Of a stretch of 64,000 nucleotides of DNA, positions 46,095 to 55,220 are shown in pieces; position 1 is the first letter of the stretch, and every line of letters begins with the position of its first letter. The stretch comes from Saccharophagus sp. K07. GTDB lineage: Bacteria; Pseudomonadota; Gammaproteobacteria; Pseudomonadales; Cellvibrionaceae. The notes under the pieces were generated by a model, which saw only the letters and a program-made list of their open reading frames with translations, did not search any database and was not told the DNA's origin. The DNA is taken from assembly GCF_014336955.1 (NCBI RefSeq), contig NZ_QRAI01000001.1, positions 620,001 through 684,000 of the forward strand. The letters are read 5' to 3'. The position numbers were made by a program, and so were the translations under genes.

Positions 46095-46481
46095 TTAGGC
46101 GACGGGAGGAGCGCGGGGGACTTGAGGTTGGTGGCCTCTGGAAGGAGTCAGTTGAGCCTGATCGGGCCAATCGATAAGGCCGATATTGAGAGTTGAGTCA
46201 TAACTCCAGAAGGGCGAAACGCAGAGCTGTGGTGGGTCCAGATCGGTGGATGAGTCGTCCAGATGGCGCCAGCGGTGATCGGTCTCGCGGTTGACGTCCT
46301 TCGGATACGCCTTGAAGGCAGGCAACGGAATTTCCGCACCTGCGCGCGGAGTGGCTTGCAATGACAGGCCGTGACGAGAAGAAGTATTGTGTCCCGCTAA
46401 CAAGGTCCCGCACAGCGCCAGCAGCAGTGCAAACGCACCACTGACGGACCAGCAGGAGAAAAACTTGGACGCGCGCGACAT
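46095..46481 (-). CDS. Hypothetical membrane-anchored protein upstream of secDF
   Basis: A 128-residue protein with one N-terminal hydrophobic segment (SVSGAFALLLALCGTLLAG), then a Pro- and Asp-rich, probably periplasmic tail (for example LPAFKAYPKDVNRETD). I do not recognise a family. It lies 105 bases upstream of secDF in the same direction and could share its transcript. The signal-like start and the absence of a gene on the other strand support it. Confidence 0.5.
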   Translation of the reverse strand: MSRASKFFSCWSVSGAFALLLALCGTLLAGHNTSSRHGLSLQATPRAGAEIPLPAFKAYPKDVNRETDHRWRHLDDSSTDLDPPQLCVSPFWSYDSTLNIGLIDWPDQAQLTPSRGHQPQVPRAPPVA

Positions 46482-46608
46482 AAACAGGCCAGCTATGGAA
46501 TCCCGGTAAGGTGGGGGCTGGCGGTCTCAGAGTCAATAGAACTGGGCGAATATATTTCCCGGAACAGCAAATCTGCGTAGGATTCACCCTTTTTTGGCCT
46601 TTCCCGAC

Positions 46609-47403
46609 ATGAACTCCTCCATCGACGTTATTGCCGAAGATCCTGCCACCCAAGAGGCCGCGAGCCGGTGCGCCAAGGCTTTGAATATCCCGCTCAATAT
46701 TGTGAGTGAAGATGCGCACTATCGAATTCACTTTCACTCGGAAGGTGTTTTTTTGGAAGCGGCAGACAACCGCAAGCATGGGCGTATTCAGGTGGATTTT
46801 TGCGCGGGCGGCGCGGCGCACAGGCGTTTATACGGCGGTGGTAAAGGCCAAATGATCGCCAAGGCGGTCGGCATAACGGCGCAAATAAAACCTCAGGTTT
46901 TTGATGCGACCGCTGGTTTGGGTGGTGATGCTTTTGTGCTGGCGTGCCTAGGTTGCCCGGTCACCATGATGGAGCGCTCACCCGTAGCCTATGCGCTTTT
47001 GGAAGACGGGTTGCGCCGCGCTGGCCGGTTTGCCGCAGAACAGGATGAGGAATTGGCGGCAGTTCTCCAGCGTATGCAATTATTTCCGGGTGACAGCATT
47101 GCCTATCTGGAATCTCAGGATGATCCGGTAGCAGACGTGATTTATTTGGATCCCATGTTTCCTGAGCGGCAAAAATCCGCAGCAGTGAAAAAAGAAATGC
47201 AGGCCTTTCACGAGGTGATAGGTCAGGATCGGGATGATGAGCGCCTGCTGCAGGCCGCTCTCAAGCGGGCGATCTATCGGGTGGTGGTCAAACGTCCCCG
47301 CCATGCTCCACCGATCGGTGGGCAAAAGCCACATTACACCCTGGAAGGCAAATCCTCTCGTTACGACATCTACGCGTTGCGCTCTCTTACCCGCGCCTCA
47401 TAA
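46609..47403 (+). CDS. rsmJ: 16S rRNA (guanine1516-N2)-methyltransferase
   Basis: A 264-residue SAM-dependent methyltransferase (former YhiQ) that modifies G1516 of 16S rRNA. VDFCAGGAAHRRLYGGGKGQ near residue 63 is typical of the N-terminal part, VFDATAGLGGDAFVLACLG near residue 99 is the SAM-binding motif I, and IYLDPMFPER near residue 180 is the catalytic DPxFP-type motif. A TTG at 46594 is a possible longer start; I prefer the ATG at 46609, though neither has a good ribosome-binding site. Confidence 0.92.
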   Translation: MNSSIDVIAEDPATQEAASRCAKALNIPLNIVSEDAHYRIHFHSEGVFLEAADNRKHGRIQVDFCAGGAAHRRLYGGGKGQMIAKAVGITAQIKPQVFDATAGLGGDAFVLACLGCPVTMMERSPVAYALLEDGLRRAGRFAAEQDEELAAVLQRMQLFPGDSIAYLESQDDPVADVIYLDPMFPERQKSAAVKKEMQAFHEVIGQDRDDERLLQAALKRAIYRVVVKRPRHAPPIGGQKPHYTLEGKSSRYDIYALRSLTRAS

Positions 47404-47424
47404 AAAAGGCCCGCAGCGCGGGCC
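47402..47424 (-). terminator. Intrinsic terminator of the OmpA-family gene
   Basis: GGCCCGC, a three-base loop and GCGGGCC form a seven-pair GC stem, followed on the minus strand by six T. It lies beyond the stop of the 47457 gene and touches the end of rsmJ, so it may act partly in both directions. Confidence 0.82.
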
Positions 47425-47456
47425 AAACTTCCGAGGAGGGTTTGAACGCAAGGAAA

Positions 47457-48134
47457 TCAGATGCCGGTATAGGCGGGAGCGGGGTGCTCGACCGTGATAT
47501 CGACGCGACGCTCTTGCCGGTAGGCTTCAAAATCGCCTTTGGCCGCGCTGGAAAAACGATTGCCGTGGCCGGTATAGGTGATGCGATTGCTCTCGATTCC
47601 GGAATTTTCCAAAGCTTCTTTCACTGCCTTGGCGCGCTCTTGCGATAACACGTTGTTGTATTCGTCAGTGCCGCGCGGATCCGCATGGCCGTCCAGGGTA
47701 ACGCGTAATTCCGGGTGGGCGCGCAAATGGTCGGCAAGCTGTTTTACGCGCTGCAGATCCAATTCACTCAATGTGTCATCGCCACTGGCAAACAAGATCT
47801 GGAATGTCATAGTCGCGGTGGCGAGTTCTTCCAATTCTCCAGCTCGTGCGCGCTCTTCTTGCAACAAGGCTTGCAGTTTTACTTGATCTTCAGTCGCCCG
47901 CTGCAGTGCCAACTCATTCTGATTGGCCTGGCGACTTTGGTCGGCGAGAAACGCGCCACTCAGCGCTCCAACCAAAAATCCAATCGGCCCTGCTGCTACG
48001 GTTCCGGCGATGGTAAGACCAGTAAACGTAGCGCCTTCCAATGCGGCTTGTTGATTTGGGGTTCGTGCAGCGTGGGCATTGAGGCTAATGGCTGAGGCGA
48101 GGATAAGACCGGAAATGGTGAATAGGTTTTTCAT
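47457..48134 (-). CDS. OmpA-family outer membrane protein with glycine zipper
   Basis: A 225-residue exported protein. A signal peptide (FTISGLILASAISLNAHA) is followed by a Gly/Ala-rich hydrophobic pair (about 40-65), a coiled coil (NQNELALQRATEDQVKLQAL) and an OmpA C-terminal domain from about residue 105. VTLDGHADPRGTDEYNNVLS and the following Arg form the peptidoglycan-binding site. AGGAGC supports the ATG at 48134. It probably links envelope and cell wall. Similarity to sortase-system OmpA-like proteins is possible, but no sortase gene is near. Confidence 0.85.
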   Translation of the reverse strand: MKNLFTISGLILASAISLNAHAARTPNQQAALEGATFTGLTIAGTVAAGPIGFLVGALSGAFLADQSRQANQNELALQRATEDQVKLQALLQEERARAGELEELATATMTFQILFASGDDTLSELDLQRVKQLADHLRAHPELRVTLDGHADPRGTDEYNNVLSQERAKAVKEALENSGIESNRITYTGHGNRFSSAAKGDFEAYRQERRVDITVEHPAPAYTGI

Positions 48135-48321
48135 TGGGAAGCTCCTGTAATGCCTGCTCAAGCAGCGGCGTGTTCAAAGTTGGGTTTAAATGGCGGTTGC
48201 GTAACGCATCCGTTGTGATCATTAAACCGAGGGAACAGGACGCACCTGGGGATCAAACAGGGCTAGCTGCGGAACAATTGTGGCGAAAGGTGGCAAGTCA
48301 GAGGAAAGTGGCGAGTGCAAA

Positions 48322-48354
48322 CAAAAGCGCCTGCAGGCAGAGCCGGCAGGCGTT
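48322..48354 (-). terminator. Hairpin terminator after the FHA gene
   Basis: On the minus strand AAACGCCTGC, a loop and GCAGGCG form a stem, followed by CTTTTGTTTG. It lies just after the stop of the 48380 gene. The loop is long, so confidence is moderate. Confidence 0.55.
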
Positions 48355-48379
48355 TAATAAACCATGAGAAAGGCAGTTA

Positions 48380-49519
48380 TCAGCGTGAGGTTGCAAACAG
48401 CGCAAAGACCAGCACCACCAAGGCTACCAAGGTGATACCTATGGAATAGCGCCGCATACGAACCCCGTCCATTTCAGACCGATCGACAATCACGGAAATG
48501 CTGTTTTCATTTCCGGTCTCGTCAGTTTTAAAGACCAGTTCCGTCCTGCCTATCTGGATCTTGTCGTTGTGCACCAGATAGGCCCGGTTTTTCGCGATGC
48601 CGTTGATCAAAATGCCATTTTTCGCGTGGGTTGCGGTGAGCAAATAGCCATCGGCGGTTTTGGTCAAACGGGCGTGATCGTTGGAAATGGTTTTGTCGTT
48701 AATGCAGATCTCGGCGTGAGGGTCGCGACCTATCTGCCAGCTGGTTACTGGTTTGGCCGCGTGCAGTTCGAACAACTTGCCGCGCAGTGGCGCTGTCATG
48801 ACGATCAGGCGCGGGCCGGAACCGACGTTGAGATCCTGATCCAGCCGGCTGCGCTCGATAAACCGGTCCAGCTGCGCCGCCGACAACATCTGAGTTCGGT
48901 CATTGACGTCGGGTGATTCGGCTTCCGCCAGGGAAGTTGCGTAAGCAGGCTGTGGTTCCGCCACCGTTTTCTGCGGCCGCAGGTCTTCTATAACTGCGGT
49001 AGGTGCCGGGGTGGAATTCAATAATTCATCCACACTGCTGATATCCAGACGGCCGAGTTCAGGCTCTTGCCGACTGCTAACCAATGAAGGACGCAGGGGT
49101 TTTGGCGGAATAACCGGTCGGCTAGGGACAGGTTGCAGATGGCTGTCCAAGGCCCCATGGCGCCGCGGCGACAGGAGCGTATCCGTTGTACTGACGGAAT
49201 CATTAGATGTCAGACGAAAACTGATGTCGTCAAATGCCACTTCGTCACCGACACTCAAGCGAATTCGGCCTTTGATTTTCTGCCCGTTGACGAAAGTACC
49301 ATTGGTGGAGTGCAGATCTTCGATATACACCCCGTTGGGAGACACATTGATTTTGGCGTGATAACGGGAAACATGGCCGGACTTGAGCGTAATTGCGCAA
49401 TCCGCTTCCCGTCCAACCAGCATTTCCCCTTGCAAAATATATTCTTCGCCATCGGCTAGCGCCCGGAGAACAAAAGCCTGGCTTCTTCGTTTGATCAGCG
49501 TTGCATCTTCCATAGCCAT
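48380..49519 (-). CDS. Membrane protein with two FHA domains
   Basis: A 379-residue protein with two forkhead-associated phosphothreonine-binding domains and a C-terminal membrane anchor. The first (about 32-105) has LVGREADCAI, SGHVSRYHAKI and LHSTNGTFVNG. The second (about 258-330) has WQIGRDPHAEI, DKTISNDHARL and HAKNGILING. Gly-Arg and Ser-x-x-His are kept in both. The linker (about 120-245) is Pro-rich and disordered, and ITLVALVVLVFALFA forms the C-terminal helix, giving a tail-anchored protein facing the cytoplasm. It lies after pilU in the same direction, with 375 bases between. The partner is unknown; no Ser/Thr kinase is nearby. Confidence 0.85.
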   Translation of the reverse strand: MAMEDATLIKRRSQAFVLRALADGEEYILQGEMLVGREADCAITLKSGHVSRYHAKINVSPNGVYIEDLHSTNGTFVNGQKIKGRIRLSVGDEVAFDDISFRLTSNDSVSTTDTLLSPRRHGALDSHLQPVPSRPVIPPKPLRPSLVSSRQEPELGRLDISSVDELLNSTPAPTAVIEDLRPQKTVAEPQPAYATSLAEAESPDVNDRTQMLSAAQLDRFIERSRLDQDLNVGSGPRLIVMTAPLRGKLFELHAAKPVTSWQIGRDPHAEICINDKTISNDHARLTKTADGYLLTATHAKNGILINGIAKNRAYLVHNDKIQIGRTELVFKTDETGNENSISVIVDRSEMDGVRMRRYSIGITLVALVVLVFALFATSR

Positions 49520-49894
49520 AGTCTCTATTGTTCCTTATGAGTTGTTATTTGGCGGCGTTATGTAGTCTCAATTCCAGTGAAGAACCCATTCCGTGAATAT
49601 CGAACTACCCGTGCCTGAGCTAATTGTGCAAACGGTTGTAAATTTTTTCGGCAATGTAACCGAAGAAAATTCACACTATTGTACTGCAAATGCACAGGTA
49701 TGCTGCAAAACCCGCCATTGCCGATGCCTATTCCGCCGACGCGTTGGCAAATCGCGGTCTTGGGCTCAGGGAAGCAAGATTTGGACCTGTAACCGGGTGA
49801 TCAGTTCGACAGAATGAATTGTAGGCATTCATACGCTTCGTAGCGAAGCGTATGAATTTAGAGTGTTTTTCGACGAAGTTGCGGCTCGAGTGCC
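49520..49894. other. Intergenic region between FHA gene and pilU
   Basis: No credible gene. A 74-codon plus-strand frame (49593-49817) has no family-like features. A perfect 14-pair hairpin with a three-base loop (ATTCATACGCTTCG, TAG, complement) lies at 49827-49857, shortly after the pilU stop. It has no T run and may be a terminator-like or mRNA-stabilising structure. The FHA promoter should lie in the lower-coordinate part. Confidence 0.55.
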
Positions 49895-51085
49895 TTAGAA
49901 GGGACGTTGTTTCTGTTGCTCTTCGGATTCTTCCTCCGGCGGTTCATCGACCACCAGCTTGAGTTCACCAAAGCTGACTTTTTCTGCGGCTTGTTCTCCC
50001 GCCGGGGCTGCAGGGCTTTCCCCTTGAGCCAATTTGATGCGCAGGCGGAGGTTGTTGGGGGAGTCGGCGTTGGCGATGGCGTTGTCGTAGCTGACCTTGC
50101 CCTCCATAAAGAGTTTGAACAGGGCTCCGTCGAAGGTTTGCATGCCCAGATTTTCCGACTTTTCCATAATCTCTTTGATTTCGGTAAGGCGGTTTTTCAG
50201 GATCAACTCCTGAATCGTCTTGGTGCCGAGCAACACTTCCACCGCCGCACAGCGTTTGCCATCAACGGTAGGCACAAGCCTCTGAGAGACAATGCCGCGC
50301 ATATTCTGTGAAAGTCCCATCAACAGCTGCGGGCGTTTTTCGTCCGGGAAGAGGTTGATGATGCGCTCAAGTGCTTGGTTAGCGTTGTTGGCGTGCAGGG
50401 TAGAGATGGCGAGGTGGCCGGTTTCAGCAAATTCCAGCGCGTGTTCCATGGTTTCCCGATCGCGGATCTCACCGATCAGAATTACGTCCGGCGCCTGGCG
50501 CAGGGTGTTTTTCAGCGCATTCTTGAATGAGCGGGTGTCCACGCCGACTTCGCGCTGGTTGATGATGCTTTTCTTGTGTTTGTGGACGTACTCCACTGGG
50601 TCTTCGATGGTGATGATGTGACCGCCCGAGGTGCTGTTGCGGTGGTCAATCAAGGCGGCAAGAGAGGTGGATTTGCCCGAACCGGTTCCGCCGACGAAGA
50701 GGATCAGACCGCGTTTGTTCATCACTAGGTCTTTCAATACTTCAGGAAGGCCGAGGTTTTCGAATTTGGGGATTTCGGTGTTGATATTGCGCGCAACAAT
50801 GGCGACTTCGTTGCGCTGCTTAAAGATATTGATACGGAAGCGCCCTACGCCCTGGATGGTGATCGCCAGGTTCATTTCCAGTTCTTTGGCGAAGATTTCG
50901 CGCTGCTCGCCATCCATGATTTCCATGGCGATCTGCTCGATCTGCCCAGGTTTGTAGGGCTCTTGCGTCAGGGGCTTGAGCACTCCCTGGAATTTGGCAC
51001 AGGGCGGCGCGCCAGTGCTGAGGTAGAGGTCGGAGCCGTCTTTTTTGGCAAGAATATTCAAATACTGATCGATGGGTGTGCCCAT
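49895..51085 (-). CDS. pilU: PilT/PilU-family type IV pilus retraction ATPase
   Basis: A 396-residue cytoplasmic hexameric ATPase that helps retract type IV pili. The N-terminal PAS-like part is followed by FVGGTGSGKSTSLAALIDHR (Walker A, near residue 130), the Asp box ITIEDPVEYVHKHKKS, LIGEIRDRETMEHA (Walker B) and GHLAISTLHANNANQALE (His box). The extended acidic C-terminus (EEESEEQQKQRPF) and details such as YVHKHKKS favour PilU over PilT. No pilT is adjacent, which is unlike Pseudomonas, where the two are neighbours. Confidence 0.9.
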   Translation of the reverse strand: MGTPIDQYLNILAKKDGSDLYLSTGAPPCAKFQGVLKPLTQEPYKPGQIEQIAMEIMDGEQREIFAKELEMNLAITIQGVGRFRINIFKQRNEVAIVARNINTEIPKFENLGLPEVLKDLVMNKRGLILFVGGTGSGKSTSLAALIDHRNSTSGGHIITIEDPVEYVHKHKKSIINQREVGVDTRSFKNALKNTLRQAPDVILIGEIRDRETMEHALEFAETGHLAISTLHANNANQALERIINLFPDEKRPQLLMGLSQNMRGIVSQRLVPTVDGKRCAAVEVLLGTKTIQELILKNRLTEIKEIMEKSENLGMQTFDGALFKLFMEGKVSYDNAIANADSPNNLRLRIKLAQGESPAAPAGEQAAEKVSFGELKLVVDEPPEEESEEQQKQRPF

Positions 51086-51329
51086 GGCATTTCATCCTTC
51101 CTACTGCGTGGGGAGCCTCGGGAACGGCCAATCGGTCCCGAACAGTTTTGAGTATAGAAGGGGATTTTTGAGATTCCCGTGACGGCGGAGGGAGAGGATG
51201 AGTGGTCGGTTTTTTTCATCAATGGCAAAACGACAAACCTGAAAAATAGCAACCGTTGGTGCACGCACGGAAGTTACCTGAAATTTAGCGGCTTATAGTG
51301 GGCTTCCTTTCATCTCAGGGGCCAGGGAT

Positions 51330-53723
51330 ATGCGCAGATTCGTTTGGCAAGTCGGGTTGATGTTATTGGTGATGGTTGTATTGCCATACGCCTATGCGGA
51401 CGATGGCAAAGTTCGTCTTCAGATTGTGGATGCGCAAACCCAACGGCCTGTGTCAGGTGCAAAGGTGACTGTGATTCCGCGCCAAGGCGCAACGCAAAAC
51501 CTTAACGCGGCAGATAACGGCCAAGCCCATTCGGAAGGTTTAATTCCCGGCCTCTATGAAATTCTGATCAGCCGCCCCGGCTATCAAACGGCGCGCTTGC
51601 CAAGTGTGCGGGTGGTGGACGGCAAAACCACCAGTTTGCGGGTGGACCTATTCGTCCAGCGGCAGAACGTCGAAGAGGTGGTGGTTCTGGGCACGGCCAT
51701 AGGCGCAGATTTGCTGAGTTCGGTGGGCACGAGTTTGGTGGATCGGGAGCAACTGCGCAGTGCGGCTGGAAGCGGTGGCGATGTACTGCGGGCGTTGGAC
51801 GGTCTGCCTGGGGTGTTTTCCGATGGGGAGTTCACAAGCTTTACCGTGCGTGGCGCGGGGCCGCGGGACAATCTGGTCTTGGTCGATGGGATTCCTTTCG
51901 AGAAGCTCGTGCACTTCGCCGAGACCTTTGGCAATGAGGAGGAAGTCGAGGGCGGTGGCCGCTATTCCGTATTTGCCCCCAATGTCATCGGCTCGGCGGA
52001 ATTCCAACCCGGCGGCTGGAGTTCGGCATACGGCGGCAAGGCGGGCTCGCTGCTCAAGTTGGAGGTGGCTGAAGGCAATCCGGACAGCGCGTCCTATTCC
52101 GCGCGGTTGGATTTGGCTGGTATAGAACTGGGTTATGACGGGCCGAGTCGCTTCCATGACGATACGTCCTTGTTGCTGTCAGCGCGTACCTACAACTTTG
52201 GTCCGTTGTTTGAGGCCATAGGGCTCGAAGATGAAGGCACTCCTAAATTGACCGACGTGATCCTCAAAACATCGACGCAAGTGTCGTCACAGGACAAGGT
52301 CCAGTTTCTCGCCATTTACGCCCCCGAGGAGGACACTCGCGATATGGACAATGTACTCGCGTCCGATGAAGACGAACCGGGCAATTTCACCGACGTGGAA
52401 CTCTCGCGCAATAAGTCGGACAACTCGCTCCTGGGACTCACTTGGTCGCGTCTTATAGGTCGAAATTCTGAATTGGTTAACCAAATTTATTTTCGCAATT
52501 TCGATGCGCGAACTCGCCTCGGGGAGGCTTATCCGGATCAGGTTCCTTTGGATACTCCTGCTGACCAAATTCCCGCGCGGGAAAATCTGCTCAATATCCG
52601 CGCGGAGGAGCAGGAGGCTGGCTGGCAACTGGATTTTTTCACCGACAATGCGCTCGGTCGCCTGTCTACAGGCTGGCGAATTACGCAATTGGATTTGCAT
52701 TACCAGAGCGATCTTTCGGAAAACTGGATTATCTACACCTACGATAGCGACGACTTCCGCCCCGATCCCGAACAGCGCTATATAGAACTTACGCCTGAAT
52801 CACTGAATAGTTTTTATAAACAATCTGAAGTGAATTACACGCTTTATATGGATCAGGAATTTTCCGTCAGTGATTGGAGTTTTCGCACCGGCGTCCGTTA
52901 TGACCGCGATAATTTTTCGCAGGAAAATTTGTGGTCTCCCAGAATCGGTGCCACTTGGTTGGCAACCAATAATCTGCGCATTACCGCCACCCTCGGTCGC
53001 TATTACCAGGCGCCGCGCATAGAAGATCGCGCAGCGGATGACACAAATAATGGCTTGGAAAATGAGGTGGTGGACCAGTTCGGCATTGGCTTCGTCTATC
53101 GCATCAACGACACCTTGAATCTTTTCGTCGAACCCTATTATCAGGAGCTCAGCAATCTGGTGACGGAAGGTGATCGGGTTAATCAAACCTATAGCAACAG
53201 CGGCGATGGCAGATCTTATGGCGTAGATACCGCGCTCACGCGGCAGTTCAACAATGGCTGGTCCGCCGATTTCAAATATTCCTACAACCACGCCCGAACC
53301 CGCGATCGCGTCGGCGAACCTTATGAATTCGCCGAATACAACCGGCCTCACGCTGTGAGCATCGGCGGCGTTTGGGAAATCAATCAGCGCTGGAAATTAT
53401 CCGCGCGCTGGAAATGGGCATCCGGCAAACCCCGAGATGACTATGTGATTTATGAAAATGTTTTGGGCGATGGAGAGCCACTGCGTTATTCACGGGAAAC
53501 CGTCGCGAAAAATACCGGACGTTACAGCAGCTACAGCTCCCTGAATTTTCGCGCGGACTACCGCCGCAGCATCGGCCGCGTCGATTTGATTGCCTTTATC
53601 GACGTCATCAACCTCCTAGAGGCTGAAAATCCCAGCAGCGCGGAATTTAATGAGCGCTCGGGTAAGAATGAAGTAGAGGAGGGCGAGGCTTTTCCACTGG
53701 TGGGATTGCGGTTTGAGTGGTAG
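51330..53723 (+). CDS. TonB-dependent receptor with N-terminal carboxypeptidase-like domain
   Basis: A 797-residue outer membrane receptor. A signal peptide (LMLLVMVVLPYAYA) precedes a carboxypeptidase regulatory-like domain (about 27-110; RPVSGAKVTVIPRQG). The plug (about 115-255) contains DVLRALDGLPGVFSDGEFTS and FTVRGAGPRDNLVLVDGIP. A 22-strand-type barrel ends in LVGLRFEW with the expected terminal aromatic residue. The ligand is unknown: no transporter, regulator or polysaccharide lyase lies nearby. Such receptors in cellulolytic marine and soil bacteria often import oligosaccharides, which is general knowledge and not shown here. Confidence 0.9.
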   Translation: MRRFVWQVGLMLLVMVVLPYAYADDGKVRLQIVDAQTQRPVSGAKVTVIPRQGATQNLNAADNGQAHSEGLIPGLYEILISRPGYQTARLPSVRVVDGKTTSLRVDLFVQRQNVEEVVVLGTAIGADLLSSVGTSLVDREQLRSAAGSGGDVLRALDGLPGVFSDGEFTSFTVRGAGPRDNLVLVDGIPFEKLVHFAETFGNEEEVEGGGRYSVFAPNVIGSAEFQPGGWSSAYGGKAGSLLKLEVAEGNPDSASYSARLDLAGIELGYDGPSRFHDDTSLLLSARTYNFGPLFEAIGLEDEGTPKLTDVILKTSTQVSSQDKVQFLAIYAPEEDTRDMDNVLASDEDEPGNFTDVELSRNKSDNSLLGLTWSRLIGRNSELVNQIYFRNFDARTRLGEAYPDQVPLDTPADQIPARENLLNIRAEEQEAGWQLDFFTDNALGRLSTGWRITQLDLHYQSDLSENWIIYTYDSDDFRPDPEQRYIELTPESLNSFYKQSEVNYTLYMDQEFSVSDWSFRTGVRYDRDNFSQENLWSPRIGATWLATNNLRITATLGRYYQAPRIEDRAADDTNNGLENEVVDQFGIGFVYRINDTLNLFVEPYYQELSNLVTEGDRVNQTYSNSGDGRSYGVDTALTRQFNNGWSADFKYSYNHARTRDRVGEPYEFAEYNRPHAVSIGGVWEINQRWKLSARWKWASGKPRDDYVIYENVLGDGEPLRYSRETVAKNTGRYSSYSSLNFRADYRRSIGRVDLIAFIDVINLLEAENPSSAEFNERSGKNEVEEGEAFPLVGLRFEW

Positions 53724-53956
53724 TGGTCTTTATTCTAAGGTGGCTTCGAGTCAGAGGCCCACCAACTATATCCGGGATCGCTACGAGTACGTCCATGTAA
53801 GCTCCCTCACCGCCGTCCTTGGCGGTGAGGGTCCCGGATACAGTTGCTAGACCTCTTTTGAACGTGCGGATCTTCGGCTTAACGTCTTTGTTCGCTCGGG
53901 TTCTCTTTGTGATCTCGCGAAATAAAGATTCAGTATTCTGCTGAAAATACAAAATC
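53724..53956. other. Intergenic region with nested inverted repeat
   Basis: 233 bases between the receptor and the peptidase gene. It contains the hairpin complex listed at 53769-53840 and otherwise nothing recognisable. A minus-strand frame (53647-53952) runs across it but reads through the repeat and is not credible as a gene. Confidence 0.55.
53769..53840. repeat. Nested inverted repeat, possible dispersed repeat element
   Basis: An inner hairpin CCCTCACCGCC (53804-53814), loop GTCCTT, GGCGGTGAGGG (53821-53831) has a perfect 11-pair stem. It is enclosed on one side closely by TCCCGGATA (53832-53840), which pairs perfectly with TATCCGGGA (53769-53777). The arrangement resembles intergenic repeat elements with conserved hairpins that occur many times per genome. 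Only one copy is in this window, so the repeat nature is inference. Confidence 0.6.
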
Positions 53957-54979
53957 TTAATATCTAATGAGTCCGAGTTCTTCCAAGCGAATCGCCATGG
54001 CTCCTACCGAAACTCTAAATTGTACGGCCAACGATTTAAAATGATTGGAATGGTAATGCGTCGCTCCTGCTACCAATTGCGCTAATTGTTTTTTGTTTTG
54101 GATTTTCTTTCGCAACTCATCAATATTTGAGAAGCCCAAGCCAAATGCTACGTCTTCGTTAATATTTAAGTGCTCTGTTCGGAATTTCTGTTTGAAGACT
54201 TTTTTCACTAAGTTTTCCGGCATTAGAAAATACGCGGCAAACTTATCTGCGGCCCATTCAATATGATCTCGAGAGAGCTTAGACCCATCAGCGGGTCGAT
54301 CTCGATGCATACGGCCTATTGAGTCGCCATGCAGAAAGATATGGCCGAGTTCATGCGCTGCCGTAAAAAGTTGCTGCTGTGCAGTGAATTGTTCAGAAAC
54401 GTAAACTGTTTTTTTATCGTTATCCAAATATCCAGCGATCTCCGCAATATCGTTGTCTCTGATTAAAGGTCCAAATCCTGACACAAACTCCAATGAAAAA
54501 CCTTTTATTAACATAGCGTGCGCAGGGCTCAATAATTCAATCGGGTCTTCCGGTGGACTGCCATCCCAAAGCTCATTTTTATGATTCCATATGTCGATTT
54601 GAATTTGCCGAGCAATAGTTTGAATTTGTTGATCGGTGTACTTTCGGGGTGCCTTTATTGATGTACGTTCCGGGGCATTCTTAGTCGCACTAAGCTTATT
54701 GAAGCTCTCATCTGGCGTCATTAATACCGCTCGGTCATTGGAAGAAACTCTCGAAGCTCCTTCAAAATTTCCATCGCCATTTAAGTGCGCATACTGGTTT
54801 TGTAGCCGCTCACGGCTCGCGTGGACTTGTTCTGGAGTGGCTAGTCTGGATTGTATAGGTGAGGCTGTTGGCTTATTGAGGGTTGGTGCGCGCGCTCCCT
54901 CTAGTTCTTCCATAAATGCATACGGGTTACACAAAGCCAGTCGGGCAGCAGAGAGTTGGTCATCTGTGTATGAGCTCAT
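53957..54979 (-). CDS. ImmA/IrrE-family metallopeptidase
   Basis: A 340-residue protein. The N-terminal 120 residues are polar and probably flexible. A zinc peptidase domain follows (about 125-270) with TAAHELGHIFLHGDS, the HExxH motif, and EWAADKFAAYFLMPENLV, the third-ligand region. A small winged-helix-like C-terminus ends VSVGAMAIRLEELGLI. Family members typically cleave a partner repressor and are usually encoded next to an Xre-type HTH gene; none is seen here. The role is unknown: possible stress or mobile-element regulator. Confidence 0.82.
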   Translation of the reverse strand: MSSYTDDQLSAARLALCNPYAFMEELEGARAPTLNKPTASPIQSRLATPEQVHASRERLQNQYAHLNGDGNFEGASRVSSNDRAVLMTPDESFNKLSATKNAPERTSIKAPRKYTDQQIQTIARQIQIDIWNHKNELWDGSPPEDPIELLSPAHAMLIKGFSLEFVSGFGPLIRDNDIAEIAGYLDNDKKTVYVSEQFTAQQQLFTAAHELGHIFLHGDSIGRMHRDRPADGSKLSRDHIEWAADKFAAYFLMPENLVKKVFKQKFRTEHLNINEDVAFGLGFSNIDELRKKIQNKKQLAQLVAGATHYHSNHFKSLAVQFRVSVGAMAIRLEELGLIRY

Positions 54980-55220
54980 TCAATACCTCCATGCCGATTA
55001 AGGCTCTGAACCGTTCAATATTTGAGCATCCCCCAATCGTAACATTTATTAGTGATTGGTCAATTCTTAATCGATTTGGATTTCTTGGCGCAGGTACGGA
55101 TAAGCGCCATGTACGCTGTCATGGATCTTTAGGCTTGAGGAGGGAAATCCTCGTTGGTATGGGAGACACCAATGAGGTGAGCGCATGGTATGAGGTGGGT
55201 GAATGGGCAGATTGCGGCGC

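Noticed and set aside
47457..48134. A proteobacterial sortase-system OmpA-like protein (PdsO)
   Set aside because: The LFASG...LS pattern is suggestive, but there is no sortase, sensor kinase or substrate gene in the neighbourhood.
49593..49817. A 74-codon plus-strand frame between the FHA gene and pilU
   Set aside because: No ribosome-binding site, no family-like composition, and it lies across the expected promoter of the FHA gene.
53647..53952. A 101-codon minus-strand frame after the TonB-dependent receptor
   Set aside because: It reads through the nested inverted repeat and overlaps the 3' end of the receptor; it is better explained as repeat sequence.
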